A DNA stretch of 10,411 bases, from NCBI GenBank assembly GCA_946803715.1, contig CAMPET010000697.1:1-10411 (forward strand), read 5' to 3'. The notes under the pieces were generated by a model. The model had not been told where the DNA came from and made no database searches. It saw only the letters and a program-made list of their open reading frames with translations. Position numbers and translations under genes: made by a program. This document shows, piece after piece, positions 1 to 7,655 of this stretch. Source of the DNA: Beroe ovata. Lineage: Eukaryota > Ctenophora > Nuda > Beroida > Beroidae. Numbering within the stretch: the first letter of the stretch is position 1; every line of letters starts with the position of its first letter.

Positions 1-11
1 CAGATGCCGCG

Positions 12-29
12 GGGGGCTTGCCAGCCCCC
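12..29. repeat. GC-rich inverted repeat (hairpin)
   Basis: GGGGGCT at 12-18 is exactly complementary to AGCCCCC at 23-29, with a 4-nt loop. It stands out against AT-rich surroundings. The window edge is only 11 bases away, so it could be the internal part of a larger repeat that is cut off. No function can be assigned. Confidence 0.55.
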
Positions 30-623
30 TGATCTAAGTTACCCCTTATATAAAACACGATTGATTTAGTGAAATCTTTGATGAAAGGAATATGGATATG
101 AATCAAATTTGAGAAGCAAGGGCCGAGGACCACACTAAGTGGAGAAGGTACATTTCAGGGAGGAGGAAAGAAAGGACACAATTGTTTGCAATTGTAAGAA
201 GTTTTCTTCCTGCCCCCTTTTGCACCTATGTTAACACATATATTAGGGTGCAGCTTGTGTAAATTAATCATTTAATTCAAACAGTTTTAAACTTATCAAC
301 ACAACTTATTACTATCAAATAGAATTATAGAATTGGGGAGGGAATAACTAATATTAATATTCATTTTTGTATTNTAGCAAACGTGCCCTCGCGTACAGGG
401 GGTGATTATATCTGGTCGAAAGTGAGAAAGAGAGAGGCTGTTAATTCAGGAGAAAACCTTTGTGTGCAGCGCTAGAATATGCACATTGATGGTCACAATA
501 AAAACCATACAGAGAGAGATGTGCAATTAAAGGTGGCAATAAGGTCCAAATCAGTGACTACTGCACCACATATTATGGTTCAGGTCGCATACATCGATTT
601 ATCGGTCAATAAGTGACAAATCT

Positions 624-649
624 GCCCAGCCACGAGGGGGGGGCTGGGC
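624..649. repeat. GC-rich inverted repeat (hairpin)
   Basis: GCCCAGCC at 624-631 pairs perfectly with GGCTGGGC at 642-649 across a 10-nt loop. The loop side contains a G8 run. It shares the string GGGGGGCT with the hairpin at 12-29, so the two may be edges or internal stems of one repeat family, but no other homology between them is visible. Confidence 0.55.
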
Positions 650-941
650 CTATATTCGGCTGAATATTATACAATCAGGCGTTATTCCCCAAGAATCAAG
701 GAAAGGTGGCCGTGTCTTCCAAAGAAATGATGCCAAGGGGTTGGACATAAATCAAAACGGTCGGCGTGCTCTTTAACTTGAAATTTCAAATCGAATAACG
801 GGTTGGGAGCACTATTTTGACCACTTTATGCAATAATATTCAGAGTCATAGGGTGGCATCTTCCACTCGAATTAAATGTTTGGTCCCCAGTTATTAGTTA
901 GGGAAGTTTCCAAAATCATTTAATAATCAAATAATCAAATG

Positions 942-1122
942 GTTGCCATTTGACGTCACATATTTTGCATTCTGATGATATGAAACTTGAAATTGCGACG
1001 CATGTTTTCGGCGGAAACTACCGCCGATGCAACGGAAGACGAAAGATGGTGTAGCAAAGTCGCGAGAATGAACGTCCGTCACTAAAATGATGTCACTATG
1101 GTAACACAATAGCATGACGTCA
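942..1122. promoter_or_regulatory. Promoter-like cluster: two CREs, TCGCGAGA, RFX-like half site
   Basis: Perfect CREB/ATF palindromes TGACGTCA occur at 951-958 and 1115-1122. Between them lie an inverted repeat (TCGGCGG, 6-nt spacer, CCGCCGA, about 1008-1027), the 8-mer TCGCGAGA (about 1061-1068, most of the BANP/ZBTB33-type palindrome TCTCGCGAGA) and GTCACTATGGTAAC at 1092-1105, whose right half (CTATGGTAAC) fits an RFX X-box half site. CpG density is locally higher than in the flanks. In animals these motifs are typical of TATA-less promoters. I cannot identify a gene it would drive. The only overlapping frame (minus, 927-1115) has no recognisable content. Assignment as a promoter is inference. 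Confidence 0.35.
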
Positions 1123-1800
1123 TAATCAGCCTACGTTTCGTCACCGATTAGCACTCAGTGATGCAACTATCAATGTTGCTGCATTATGCAGGATGTTTAT
1201 CATGAACAACAATGGACTTCAGTTGCCACTAAACAACCACACAGACCTCAAAATTACAGCAACCTTGATTAAACTATTGCACCTTCGCTTCTTCTGCATC
1301 CACCTCCAAATATAGCTGCTCTGACGACTGACCTCACAAATTCCGATTTTTCTCACGGCTTGACCCAGGCATAAAACACAGGTTATGGAGTGATAGAAAT
1401 ATAGCAAATATATAACGACAGTCGACACACAGTGCGTATAATGATGGCCGCATAAATTCTGGTATATTATGATCGTTTAAATGGGTTTGTGAAGCGAGAG
1501 AGCAATTGAGCATGACGTGGTGTAATAATAGCTGGATAATTGTATATCTTGTTGCACTATACGCCAACTTTAGCCACTCTCCGCCTTCTTTTATCGCAAA
1601 AAAACATCGAATCAACAGCAAAACATCTCACTTCACCAACCAAAAACAGCTCAAGCAACCATAGCAACCGTACGTCGTTATAGCAACATCCATTATCCGA
1701 CTTTGAGCAACTGCATTGTGACTGAGGCGTGAAATCAGACAGCACAGCACTCACAAAGAGACTTGACACGTCTTTGAGACGAGAAAGAGAGGTGCACTAC
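1123..1800. other. Non-coding stretch with RFX-like sites
   Basis: Only short overlapping minus-strand frames of up to 95 codons occur, in conflicting phases and without recognisable motifs, so I do not call a gene. A 13-bp palindrome, CTGCATTATGCAG, lies at 1179-1191. An RFX-like site is listed separately. The 10-mer AATGGACTTC occurs both near 1211 and at 1801, probably by chance. Confidence 0.45.
1655..1688 (-). promoter_or_regulatory. RFX X-box-like site with adjacent half site
   Basis: GCAACCATAGCAAC at 1655-1668 reads GTTGCTATGGTTGC on the minus strand. Its left half, GTTGCTATGG, fits the RFX half-site consensus GTTGCYATGG. A second GTTGCTAT, also on the minus strand, lies about 20 bp away near 1680-1687. 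With the CREs about 0.5-0.7 kb upstream this may belong to one regulatory region. Binding is inferred from motif shape only. Confidence 0.3.
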
Positions 1801-2470
1801 AATGGACTTCGCGTGATCTCACGAGGGGTGAGAGATCCCTTTTTTCGGGTACCAAGTCTCAACACTTAGATTATACTTTTTATAGTCAAGGGGAGCATAA
1901 CAATGGCCCTCAGAACATCACGTTCATTATTATAAGACGAGAAAACATATATTAATAGCAACAGAGGATAATGCGAAACACATATGTACCTAAAACAAGA
2001 GTCGGTNATACTGATAAGCCCTTGTCGTGTTTAAGTTTAACCGATAGGTAATAGGTATTCGATAGATTGGGCTAGTACAAATCTAGATGAGTAATGCGCC
2101 ATCAAAAAGCATGGTGAACTTTCAGTTGCTGATTAATACATTCTGGTAATAACGCACAAACATAAATCTTATCAGACTTGTATTTGTAACTAGTGATAAT
2201 CGATAAACTCAAATAACCAAGGAAGTATGATTATAATTCAACTTTGTCAATCGCTGGCACGTGAGGCAACTGTTGTACGTCGGTATTCAACTTCCTGTCG
2301 GCAGCCGCTTATTTCTTGTCCTATGCCGATAGCGCATTTTAACAACTTAATAAGGGTGCAGATTTGGTGGCATTTAGGTACGGCTCATTGGTTTGGGTTA
2401 TTATATTGTATGATTAAAATGAAATGAAATAAATAAAATTTGAACTTTCAAAGAATTTTTATTTAGTAAA
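1801..2470. other. AT-rich stretch, no convincing gene
   Basis: An imperfect inverted repeat is present: GATCTCAC at 1815-1822 against GTGAGAGATC at 1828-1837, with 2 extra bases in one arm. There is a single N at 2007. A 66-codon plus-strand frame (2227-2427) has no recognisable motif. It is followed by AATAAA at 2432-2437, which matches the polyadenylation hexamer but is expected often in such AT-rich DNA. A CACGTG lies at 2258-2263. No gene is supported. Confidence 0.45.
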
Positions 2471-2495
2471 TTAGAAAATTTTAGAAAATTTTCTA
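2471..2495. repeat. AT-rich tandem 10-mer and palindrome
   Basis: TTAGAAAATT is repeated twice in tandem (2471-2480 and 2481-2490). The second copy is part of a perfect 14-bp palindrome, TAGAAAATTTTCTA, at 2482-2495, directly abutting the GC-rich TCCCGG array. The abrupt AT-to-GC change marks the array boundary. Confidence 0.6.
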
Positions 2496-2496
2496 G

Positions 2497-2670
2497 TCCC
2501 GGTCCCGGTCAAAATCCCGGTCCCGGTTACAGTCCCGGTCCCGGTTTTAATCCCGGTCCCGGTTATAGTCCCGGTCCCGGTTATAGTCCCGGTCCCGGCA
2601 AAATCCCGGTCCCGGCACTTTTTGCCGATCCCGGTCCCGGTCCCGGTCCCGGCTGAAAAAGCGATCCCGG
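2497..2670. repeat. TCCCGG minisatellite, mostly 18-bp period
   Basis: Nineteen TCCCGG hexamers occur, mostly as (TCCCGG)2 followed by a 6-bp spacer (TCAAAA, TTACAG, TTTTAA, TTATAG twice). That gives an 18-bp unit. One spacer is only 5 bp (CAAAA), followed by longer spacers (13 and 12 bp) and a run of four hexamers. On the minus strand the hexamer reads Arg-Asp in one frame and Pro-Gly in another. The 5-bp spacer switches between these frames and a stop falls inside the array, so a real RD-repeat protein is unlikely. This is a GC- and CpG-rich minisatellite in AT-rich DNA. Confidence 0.85.
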
Positions 2671-2815
2671 TCGATCCTTGCTGACATTAATGCACATGTT
2701 TCTTCGAGTGAGATTATCATGAATTTCAGCTCATTTGAGTCCTTTATGTAAGTGAAAAACTTAACACCGTTCACGAACTGTTTTATTTGAGTATTTGTAA
2801 GTCCGACTGGCAACT

Positions 2816-3390
2816 ACGGATTGGAATACAGATACCACTTCTCGAGTTGGGAGATACCAACACTATCATTGGGAGCAATAGCGATACAACGTCTCTTACT
2901 AGTTACTTGCTGCTATCTACTTACTTGCTGCTACTAGAGATGCTTCTTTCGAGTTTGGAGCAAGGGAGTAGGGACACTCCTTCTTAAATAACAGCAAGAG
3001 ATATTACTTCGTGAGTCATAACTTATGTGTTACGGAAACTATTTCTCGATTTGGGAGCAGGCGATACTAGGCTCTTCTCAAGTTGGGAGCTACCGATACT
3101 ACTTCTTCAGTTTGGGGCTAAAGTCCAAATAGCAGACACTACTTCTCGAGTTTGGAGCTCCAGATACTACTTCTTGAGTTTGGAGCTCCAGATATTACAA
3201 CCTACTCGAGTTGGGAGCAAGAGACTACTTATCTACCTACTACTTGAGTTGAACCTTGAGACTTTAGATACCGATACTGTGTCTTGAATTAGAAGCTATC
3301 AATGCTACTTCTAGAGTTGTAAGCTTCAGAAAACGATCCTTCAATTGGTAGCAACAAGTACTTCTTCTCGAATTGGCAGCTACAGATACA
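2816..3390. repeat. Degenerate ~28-bp minisatellite
   Basis: Diverged units follow the pattern GAtACTACTTCTcGAGTTtGGAGCtcca. The two clearest are adjacent 28-bp copies near 3144-3199. Other units are 27-40 bp because of small insertions, for example the one beginning near 3094. The recurring core is CTTCTCGAGTTGGGAGC, at about 2837, 3066, 3145, 3205 and 3365 in degenerate form. A 28-bp period is not a multiple of three, so the short plus-strand frames here (2787-2987, 3027-3287) are by-products and not repeat proteins. Confidence 0.7.
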
Positions 3391-3428
3391 AAAATGAAAA
3401 AAGTGGTCCAAAACAGTTCAATTTTATT

Positions 3429-3540
3429 GTGCATTATTGTGCATTATTGTGCATTAATGTGCATTAATGTGCATTAATGTGCAATAATGTGCATTAATGT
3501 GCATTAATGTGCATTAATGTGCATTAATGTGCATTAATGT
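3429..3540. repeat. 10-bp tandem array, unit GTGCATTAAT
   Basis: About eleven consecutive 10-bp units run without any length change. The first two read GTGCATTATT, one reads GTGCAATAAT, and the rest read GTGCATTAAT. The variant units cluster at the 5' side. The 10-bp period is close to one helical turn, so each ATTAAT core and each TGCA step faces the same side of the helix. The unit contains an ATTA homeodomain-type core, but binding is not shown. Confidence 0.9.
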
Positions 3541-3584
3541 CAATGTCAGTTTTGGGATTTTTCCAAATACTGACATTAATGCAC
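3529..3584. repeat. Inverted repeat (hairpin) ending the 10-bp array
   Basis: The last array unit plus flank, GTGCATTAATGTCA (3529-3542), is exactly complementary to TGACATTAATGCAC (3571-3584), a 14-bp stem. Inside the loop TTTGG (3551-3555) can pair with CCAAA (3563-3567). ATGTCAG at 3543-3549 can alternatively pair with CTGACAT. The structure terminates the array on its 3' side. Confidence 0.75.
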
Positions 3585-3589
3585 GTTGC

Positions 3590-3613
3590 ATCCCCCCCCC
3601 ACACACACACACA
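3590..3613. repeat. C-run and (CA)n microsatellite
   Basis: A poly-C run is followed by about seven AC dinucleotides and ends at an ambiguous base at 3614. The N at the microsatellite edge suggests the true length was not resolved in the assembly. Confidence 0.9.
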
Positions 3614-3614
3614 N

Positions 3615-4382
3615 TGACGTGTAGAGGTTGGGTAGAGAGTAACAGAGCGGTATATTCAAAGAGAATAGGAATGGAAACAGGTTCATTAGAAAGTAAATTG
3701 AGAAAGTGTTGTACGAGGATTGTAAATTTACCATCTTGATTCATGAATCATGATAAAGTACATAGTGCTATCATGGTAGTCTATAGTACTGGTACTTGAA
3801 GCAAAATCCATTGCTCAAATTGACTTTCGAGCAAAAGTAGATATCAATTGATCGAAAACTTCTGTGAAACGTTGACTGGATTGGTTGTAACACCCTTGGA
3901 ATATCTTGAAGTTGCAAAAGTAAATTGGTACTGAATAGTTGCTGTGACGGGAAATATTTGATTGTAAGATATTTTTTGGGCGGAGATTTGAATGCTAGGT
4001 ATAGTTTTGTAGCACAGCAGGTGCAATTGCCCACCCACGATCTGCATTTTGTAAGTGGTGTAAAGTTTATGGGCAAAGCATTTGCACAGTTTGCAATTCC
4101 AATCACGTGTGAATTTGGGCAGTTCAAATGGTTTGGGAGACACACCAATTGCTGTCCACGAATTCAACCCGTGGACAGTTGAATTTGAATACAGTGGTTG
4201 CATGGGATGTAACAGTTGATGTTGATTTTTTGCACTTTGACAAGGCAAACTATCCTAGGAATTCAATTTTATAGGTCATGCATGTTTTTGAAGAGATGAA
4301 TATCTGTTGAAGTCCGTACCTAACAGTATTCAGAAAATGCTTGAATAAGTTGTCATCGCATGATCTTCAACTATTGGTATGC
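3615..4382. other. Stretch with short conflicting frames, no gene called
   Basis: Two overlapping minus-strand frames of 125 and 134 codons (3771-4148 and 3844-4248) and one plus-strand frame (3925-4182) occupy the same DNA, and none shows a recognisable domain. The plus frame contains the string GGDLNAR, which resembles the GGDFNAR motif of LINE endonucleases, but nothing around it fits that family. A perfect hairpin is listed separately. CACGTG occurs at 4104-4109. Confidence 0.4.
4152..4178. repeat. Perfect 9-bp inverted repeat
   Basis: CTGTCCACG (4152-4160) and CGTGGACAG (4170-4178) form a perfect 9-bp stem around a 9-nt loop. It is not followed by a T-run and has no gene before it, so I do not read it as a terminator. 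Its role is unknown. Confidence 0.6.
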
Positions 4383-4437
4383 CACGTGACCCGGTCATGA
4401 AGGCACGTGACTATTCAAATAGGTTGGTCACGTGACC
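4383..4437. promoter_or_regulatory. Cluster of three CACGTGAC E-boxes
   Basis: CACGTG cores lie at 4383-4388, 4404-4409 and 4429-4434, each followed by AC. The third is centred in a perfect 12-bp palindrome, GGTCACGTGACC (4426-4437). Spacings between core starts are 21 and 25 bp. This octamer is the preferred site of bHLH-leucine-zipper factors of the USF and MITF/TFE type. Three sites in 55 bp are far more than chance predicts, so a homotypic regulatory cluster is plausible. No adjacent gene is identifiable, and the motif is also abundant elsewhere in the window, including inside the transposon arms. Confidence 0.4.
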
Positions 4438-5215
4438 CTCATGGTATTGCGTCGTGAGACACAGTTTTGGATTGCAAAAACCCCGTCACGAATCCAGCTA
4501 GGGAGTAGGGAGTATAAGTCTTTTGGATGGAGTATGTTACTCTGCTACATGATTGCCATAATGCCATGTTACAATTGTTACATGATCGTTACTCCCAGAG
4601 TTACAACTGCACTGTATCACAAATGATATGGCAGCAGAATGATAAGTCTATCAGCACTCATATATAATTGACACAGGGTATATTATAATATTCTCCAAGA
4701 GAATAATCCTCCTTTGCTCAGCTCAACGTTCATGCTGAATACTGATGTTAAGCTGAGGACTGTACCTGGCTCCTCTGAGGTGTGAGGAGGTGGCAAGGAT
4801 CTGACCCCTTAGCATGGCCAGGGACCAGCTTGTTGTGATGGTAACAGTCATGATAGGATCATAAGTAGCGATGTTTGCGGTCATGGGGTATCGTTACAGA
4901 TGTCATAGTCCATGTCTGTGGTTACTGGTTAACGGGCGGTTCCTATACTTCTCGATTCCAATTTCATGGTGTTCAAACATGGACGCGGAGTCGATGTTTG
5001 TGCTATTTTTTGTTATGGCAAGTGGGTATTTCTTGAATCGATGCCAATCAACATAACTATAAGTAGCACACTGAAGCGAATTACGCGATTGTATCGTTTT
5101 AAACTATCGGTAGCTGATCTGCTGCAGGTATGATATATTTGGTAACAAAGTTGAAACTTGAAACAGCCGCGCGCGCACAGCAAACAGCACCTCACAGGAG
5201 CTGTGTACTTATGAC
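4438..5215. other. Non-coding stretch, no gene seen
   Basis: Short frames on both strands (for example 4432-4626 and 4871-5056 plus, 5013-5249 minus) show no family features. An imperfect hairpin is present: 4717-4727 against 4747-4757, 10 of 11 bp paired with a 19-nt loop. An alternating CG run at about 5168-5176 precedes CACA and could favour left-handed DNA. Nothing else is evident. Confidence 0.45.
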
Positions 5216-5278
5216 ATGATGGTGTCACGTGACTTATACACCCACACATCTAAGTTATATACGGGGTACAATGTAGTA

Positions 5279-5488
5279 ATGTCGATCTCTCTCCCTCAGC
5301 CTCTCTCTCTCCATATCAGATCTAGTATAGTGTTCAAATTGGCAGTCCTTTGTATTCTGATACCACTCACGTTGCATCCAACGTCGGGATATCACCTGTT
5401 AAACTTTGACATGGCGAACACAGGACTGCACGTGCAACTCTTGGGGGGAAATGTCGCCACACCACTAAATCACTATAATGTACAATAA
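5279..5488 (+). CDS. Weak candidate small secreted peptide, unknown
   Basis: This is a 69-codon frame from the ATG at 5279 to a TAA at 5486-5488. I do not recognise the protein. The N-terminal third ends with basic residues (HIRSS, then VFK), followed by a hydrophobic run (LAVLCILIPLTL) and small residues (TSG), which looks like a signal-peptide core with a possible cleavage site near residue 40. The remainder, about 30 residues, has one His-Tyr pair near its end and no cysteine. The frame is also open upstream to an ATG at 5216. A start-stop pair, ATG-TAG, lies at 5271-5276 just before the chosen ATG, and a CACGTGAC lies at 5226. The CT-rich run at about 5284-5312 supplies the first codons, which argues for chance. 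It could equally be non-coding. Confidence 0.15.
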   Translation: MSISLPQPLSLHIRSSIVFKLAVLCILIPLTLHPTSGYHLLNFDMANTGLHVQLLGGNVATPLNHYNVQ

Positions 5489-6273
5489 CAAGCGCGCTCT
5501 CTCCCCCTCGCTATTAATTTACTAGCTTTTATTATATTTGTGTAAGTATGTGTGTGTATGTGTGTAGGCATATCTTCGTTGATTGACTGAATCATATTCA
5601 AAATTCGAGGGTTCGAACCTCCTTCTTATTAAATCGCCCCCCCCCTCCCCTTTCATTCGGTGTGCTGCGATGTGGCCATGTGTGCTTACCTCACTTGTGC
5701 AGTTGCGCATATTTTACAGCTTGCGTGAATTGTTGAATACATAGTATTTTTGACCATCGCAGTCATATGTATAGTGTATACATTGTCCACTTTATACTGT
5801 GCTATTTGGGATTCTCATCACTTTGGTTCGGACACTCGAGCCCTTTGCAACAGTTCTCTCGCCCTTCTTATCACCTCAATGTCGATCAGGATTTAGCTTC
5901 CATAGTGCCTTCGAACATCATGCCTTCGAGCATCATCTGTTCAATGAAATTCAACTGTCACTTCGGTACAGGATTTGCCTTCGCGTCTAAACAACGAATG
6001 GTCATACTGATTATACTCATGACATAGCGATATAGTTTTGCTGCTGAATTATAAGTGAATAGTACCCCCGTACCTTGTTCATGTTTAGATTGTGTGTGTG
6101 GTAAGTTGCAACATTTACCCTGTGTCTCATTCTTGCCCATTATTCATTGTGGAAATGTGTGTGCTGTAGACCAGCACAAGCTGTCTGGTGACGGAGCGCA
6201 GCATGGAAACAACCTATATAATACTGCTTGCAGCTATAATAGATATCTGATGTTCATTATCTGCTGTTCATTA
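5489..6273. other. Non-coding stretch with microsatellites
   Basis: A TG-rich microsatellite (about 5539-5566) and a C-run (about 5636-5650) flank GGGTTCGAACC, which resembles a polymerase III B box, but no matching A box or cloverleaf is visible. Several short frames (5767-6027 plus, 5799-5990 plus, 6055-6276 plus) show no recognisable domain. At the right edge the 10-mer TGTTCATTAT occurs twice (6251-6260 and 6265-6274), immediately before the long-arm element. Confidence 0.45.
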
Positions 6274-6979
6274 TAGTAAGGGAAAAATAAAGTTTGTCTG
6301 GGAAAAAATTCCGTTAAAAGGTTTTAGTGTTTTAATCAACTGGTATAGGTCTGAGGAAGCACCAAAAAAAGTTTTCACTTCTGGGACCCTGGGGAAACCA
6401 CGTGACGGCCACGCCCATATCTGACCGTGGGAAATTTTGGGCAAAATTCGTAAGTTCTCCCTAGTGCCCTTATAGAGCATGATTATACTCTATGGTTACG
6501 TTTTATGACCTCAGAAATCGATCTAGAGCACTCCCAAAGCTCAAAAATTGACGGTTCAGGAGTTACGGCCACATTTTGGCCGCGCGCGACATGACCGCTG
6601 ACCCAAAAATGCCAAAATTCTACCATTTCATATATGTGTCATGCTTATACTCTAAAGTTACATTTTTCGACCTCGGGAATCGATCTAGAGCACTCTCAAA
6701 ACTCAAAAATTGACGGTTCAGACGTTACGGCCATATTAAGGTCGCGCGCAACATGACCACTGACCCAAAAATTTCAAAGTTTTGCCATTTCATACCTTTA
6801 TGTATCATGCTTATACTCTGCAGTTGTATTTTCTGAGATCGGGAATCGATTGAGTGCACTTTTAGATCACGTACACCATCCGTTCAGGAGATAGGACTAC
6901 TCCCATATCACGTGCGACACAAAAATCTACCAGAAAACTGCCGGTTTTCGATATTAATTTTGTATATGTGTTCTAGGTT
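6274..6979 (+). repeat. Left terminal inverted repeat arm
   Basis: This arm is the reverse complement of 8905-9623. Homology runs from TAGTAAGGG to an inner edge around TTCTAGGTT (6971-6979). From 6298 to 6575 I count 5 mismatches in 278 bp against the right arm. The innermost unit is much more diverged. Compared with the right arm, the terminal segment lacks about a dozen bases between AAAAATAA and CTGGGAAAA. The arm contains CACGTG at 6399 and 6909. It consists of a ~204-bp outer segment followed by three tandem units. Confidence 0.9.
6478..6979 (+). repeat. Three ~165-bp tandem subrepeats in left arm
   Basis: Units start at 6478, 6640 and 6806, each opening with CATG(A/C)TTATACTCT, so the spacing is 162 and 166 bp. 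Units 1 and 2 share GAATCGATCTAGAGCACT-like and GACGGTTCAG-like blocks, a CGCGCG-type block, and TGACCCAAAAAT followed by CCATTTCATA. Unit 3 keeps the start, ATCGATT and CCGTTCAGGAGA but has diverged, with CACGTGCGACACAAAAATCT near its end. The same three units occur in the right arm in mirror order. Confidence 0.85.
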
Positions 6980-7655
6980 GCAAGAAAAGTAAAAGCAAAA
7001 CCAAATAAATGCATATCAATATGTCATATACCAAGGTGTTAACTGAAATTGAACTTACTAGCTGTTCAGATCATCAAGATTTTGTACAGCACGACGATTG
7101 GTTCAAGTATGGAATTTGATGTTCCAATACACCGGATTCGATAGTTTGAAGTATCCGTGGATATTGTATTAATTACGCTTGGTACTTATCAAAAATACTG
7201 TAGGAAGACTGACTGTATCAAGCCAATGTCCACTGATAAATAGCCTTATCGAGGTATATATAGTAAGTTGGTGACCGTGAACGTCATCAGGAAGGGGGAA
7301 AACATTACCAAAAAGGAGAGCAGGTTCCTCTGTTCCAGGCCTAACTTCCTGGATCCCATCGATGCTCCCCAGTCTTTATGCTTTTGGTACAGATTTGATG
7401 ACCATGATGCGCCATTGCTAGCACCAAAGAGAGACAGGATCACGCTGAGATAGTTCACGAAAAGTAATTTGTCGTGCTTTAATTAAGGTCACAAACGACT
7501 AAAAAGTGGATAGTGGGAAGAGAAGGGTAGACCCGATAAGTTCAATAGTGGAGTAGGACAATGTCTGGAGATTCAAATGTTTGAGTAGTGTCTATTCCCT
7601 CCTGGACAGTATCGAGACTCTCAACTGTGGCATTTGGGTAGGAACATGGGGTATA
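6980..7655. other. Element interior, left part; no recognised gene
   Basis: Frames on both strands overlap here (7268-7453 plus, 61 codons; 7246-7458 minus, 70 codons). I recognise no domain in either. The plus frame is on the same strand as the transposase relic and could be decayed transposon coding sequence, but no MULE or other transposase motif is visible. TGGAA and TTCCA near 7109-7125 form a minor inverted repeat. Confidence 0.4.

Larger units (their letters stand above)
1..940. other. AT-rich non-coding stretch, no gene seen
   Basis: I see no reading frame of credible length or composition here on either strand. The stretch is AT-rich with purine-rich patches (about 120-180 and 420-460) and a single N at 374. 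It contains two GC-rich hairpins, listed separately. It could be intergenic or intronic, and the sequence does not settle which. Confidence 0.6.
2681..3584. repeat. Composite repeat block bracketed by a 15-bp direct repeat
   Basis: The 15-mer CTGACATTAATGCAC occurs at 2681-2695 and again at 3570-3584. Between the copies lie the ~28-bp minisatellite and the 10-bp array. The 15-mer contains one reverse-complement unit of that array (ACATTAATGCAC), so the block edge and the array are related. It may be one composite repeat, or a product of rearrangement of the 10-bp satellite. No coding potential is convincing inside it. Confidence 0.4.

Noticed and set aside
2547-2813. Arg-Asp repeat protein on the minus strand
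   Set aside because: The array changes frame to Pro-Gly at a 5-bp spacer and is closed by a stop within the array. The unique part before the repeats has no known domain.
3027-3287. Leucine-rich plus-strand frame
   Set aside because: It is the translation of a degenerate 28-bp minisatellite, whose period is not a multiple of three.
3429-3540. Regular 10-bp array as a CRISPR-like repeat
   Set aside because: The units are directly adjacent with no unique spacers and are far too short. It is a simple satellite.
4152-4178. Perfect hairpin as a transcription terminator
   Set aside because: There is no T-run and no gene upstream, and the sequence appears eukaryotic.
3925-4182. Plus-strand frame containing GGDLNAR, resembling the GGDFNAR motif of LINE AP-endonucleases
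   Set aside because: Only seven residues match, and the flanking residues lack the other endonuclease motifs. Longer frames on the other strand cover the same DNA, so chance is more likely.
3771-4248. Two minus-strand frames of 125 and 134 codons as genes
   Set aside because: They overlap in different phases, have no recognisable domain, and have a composition typical of translated AT-rich DNA.
5605-5625. GGGTTCGAACC as a tRNA T-arm or SINE B box
   Set aside because: No A box, acceptor stem or anticodon arm is found at a suitable distance on either strand. The inverted symmetry of the motif makes it match on both strands by chance.
6055-6276. Cysteine-rich plus-strand frame as a small secreted protein
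   Set aside because: It does not start with ATG, has no signal-peptide-like start, runs into the transposon edge, and has no regular cysteine spacing.
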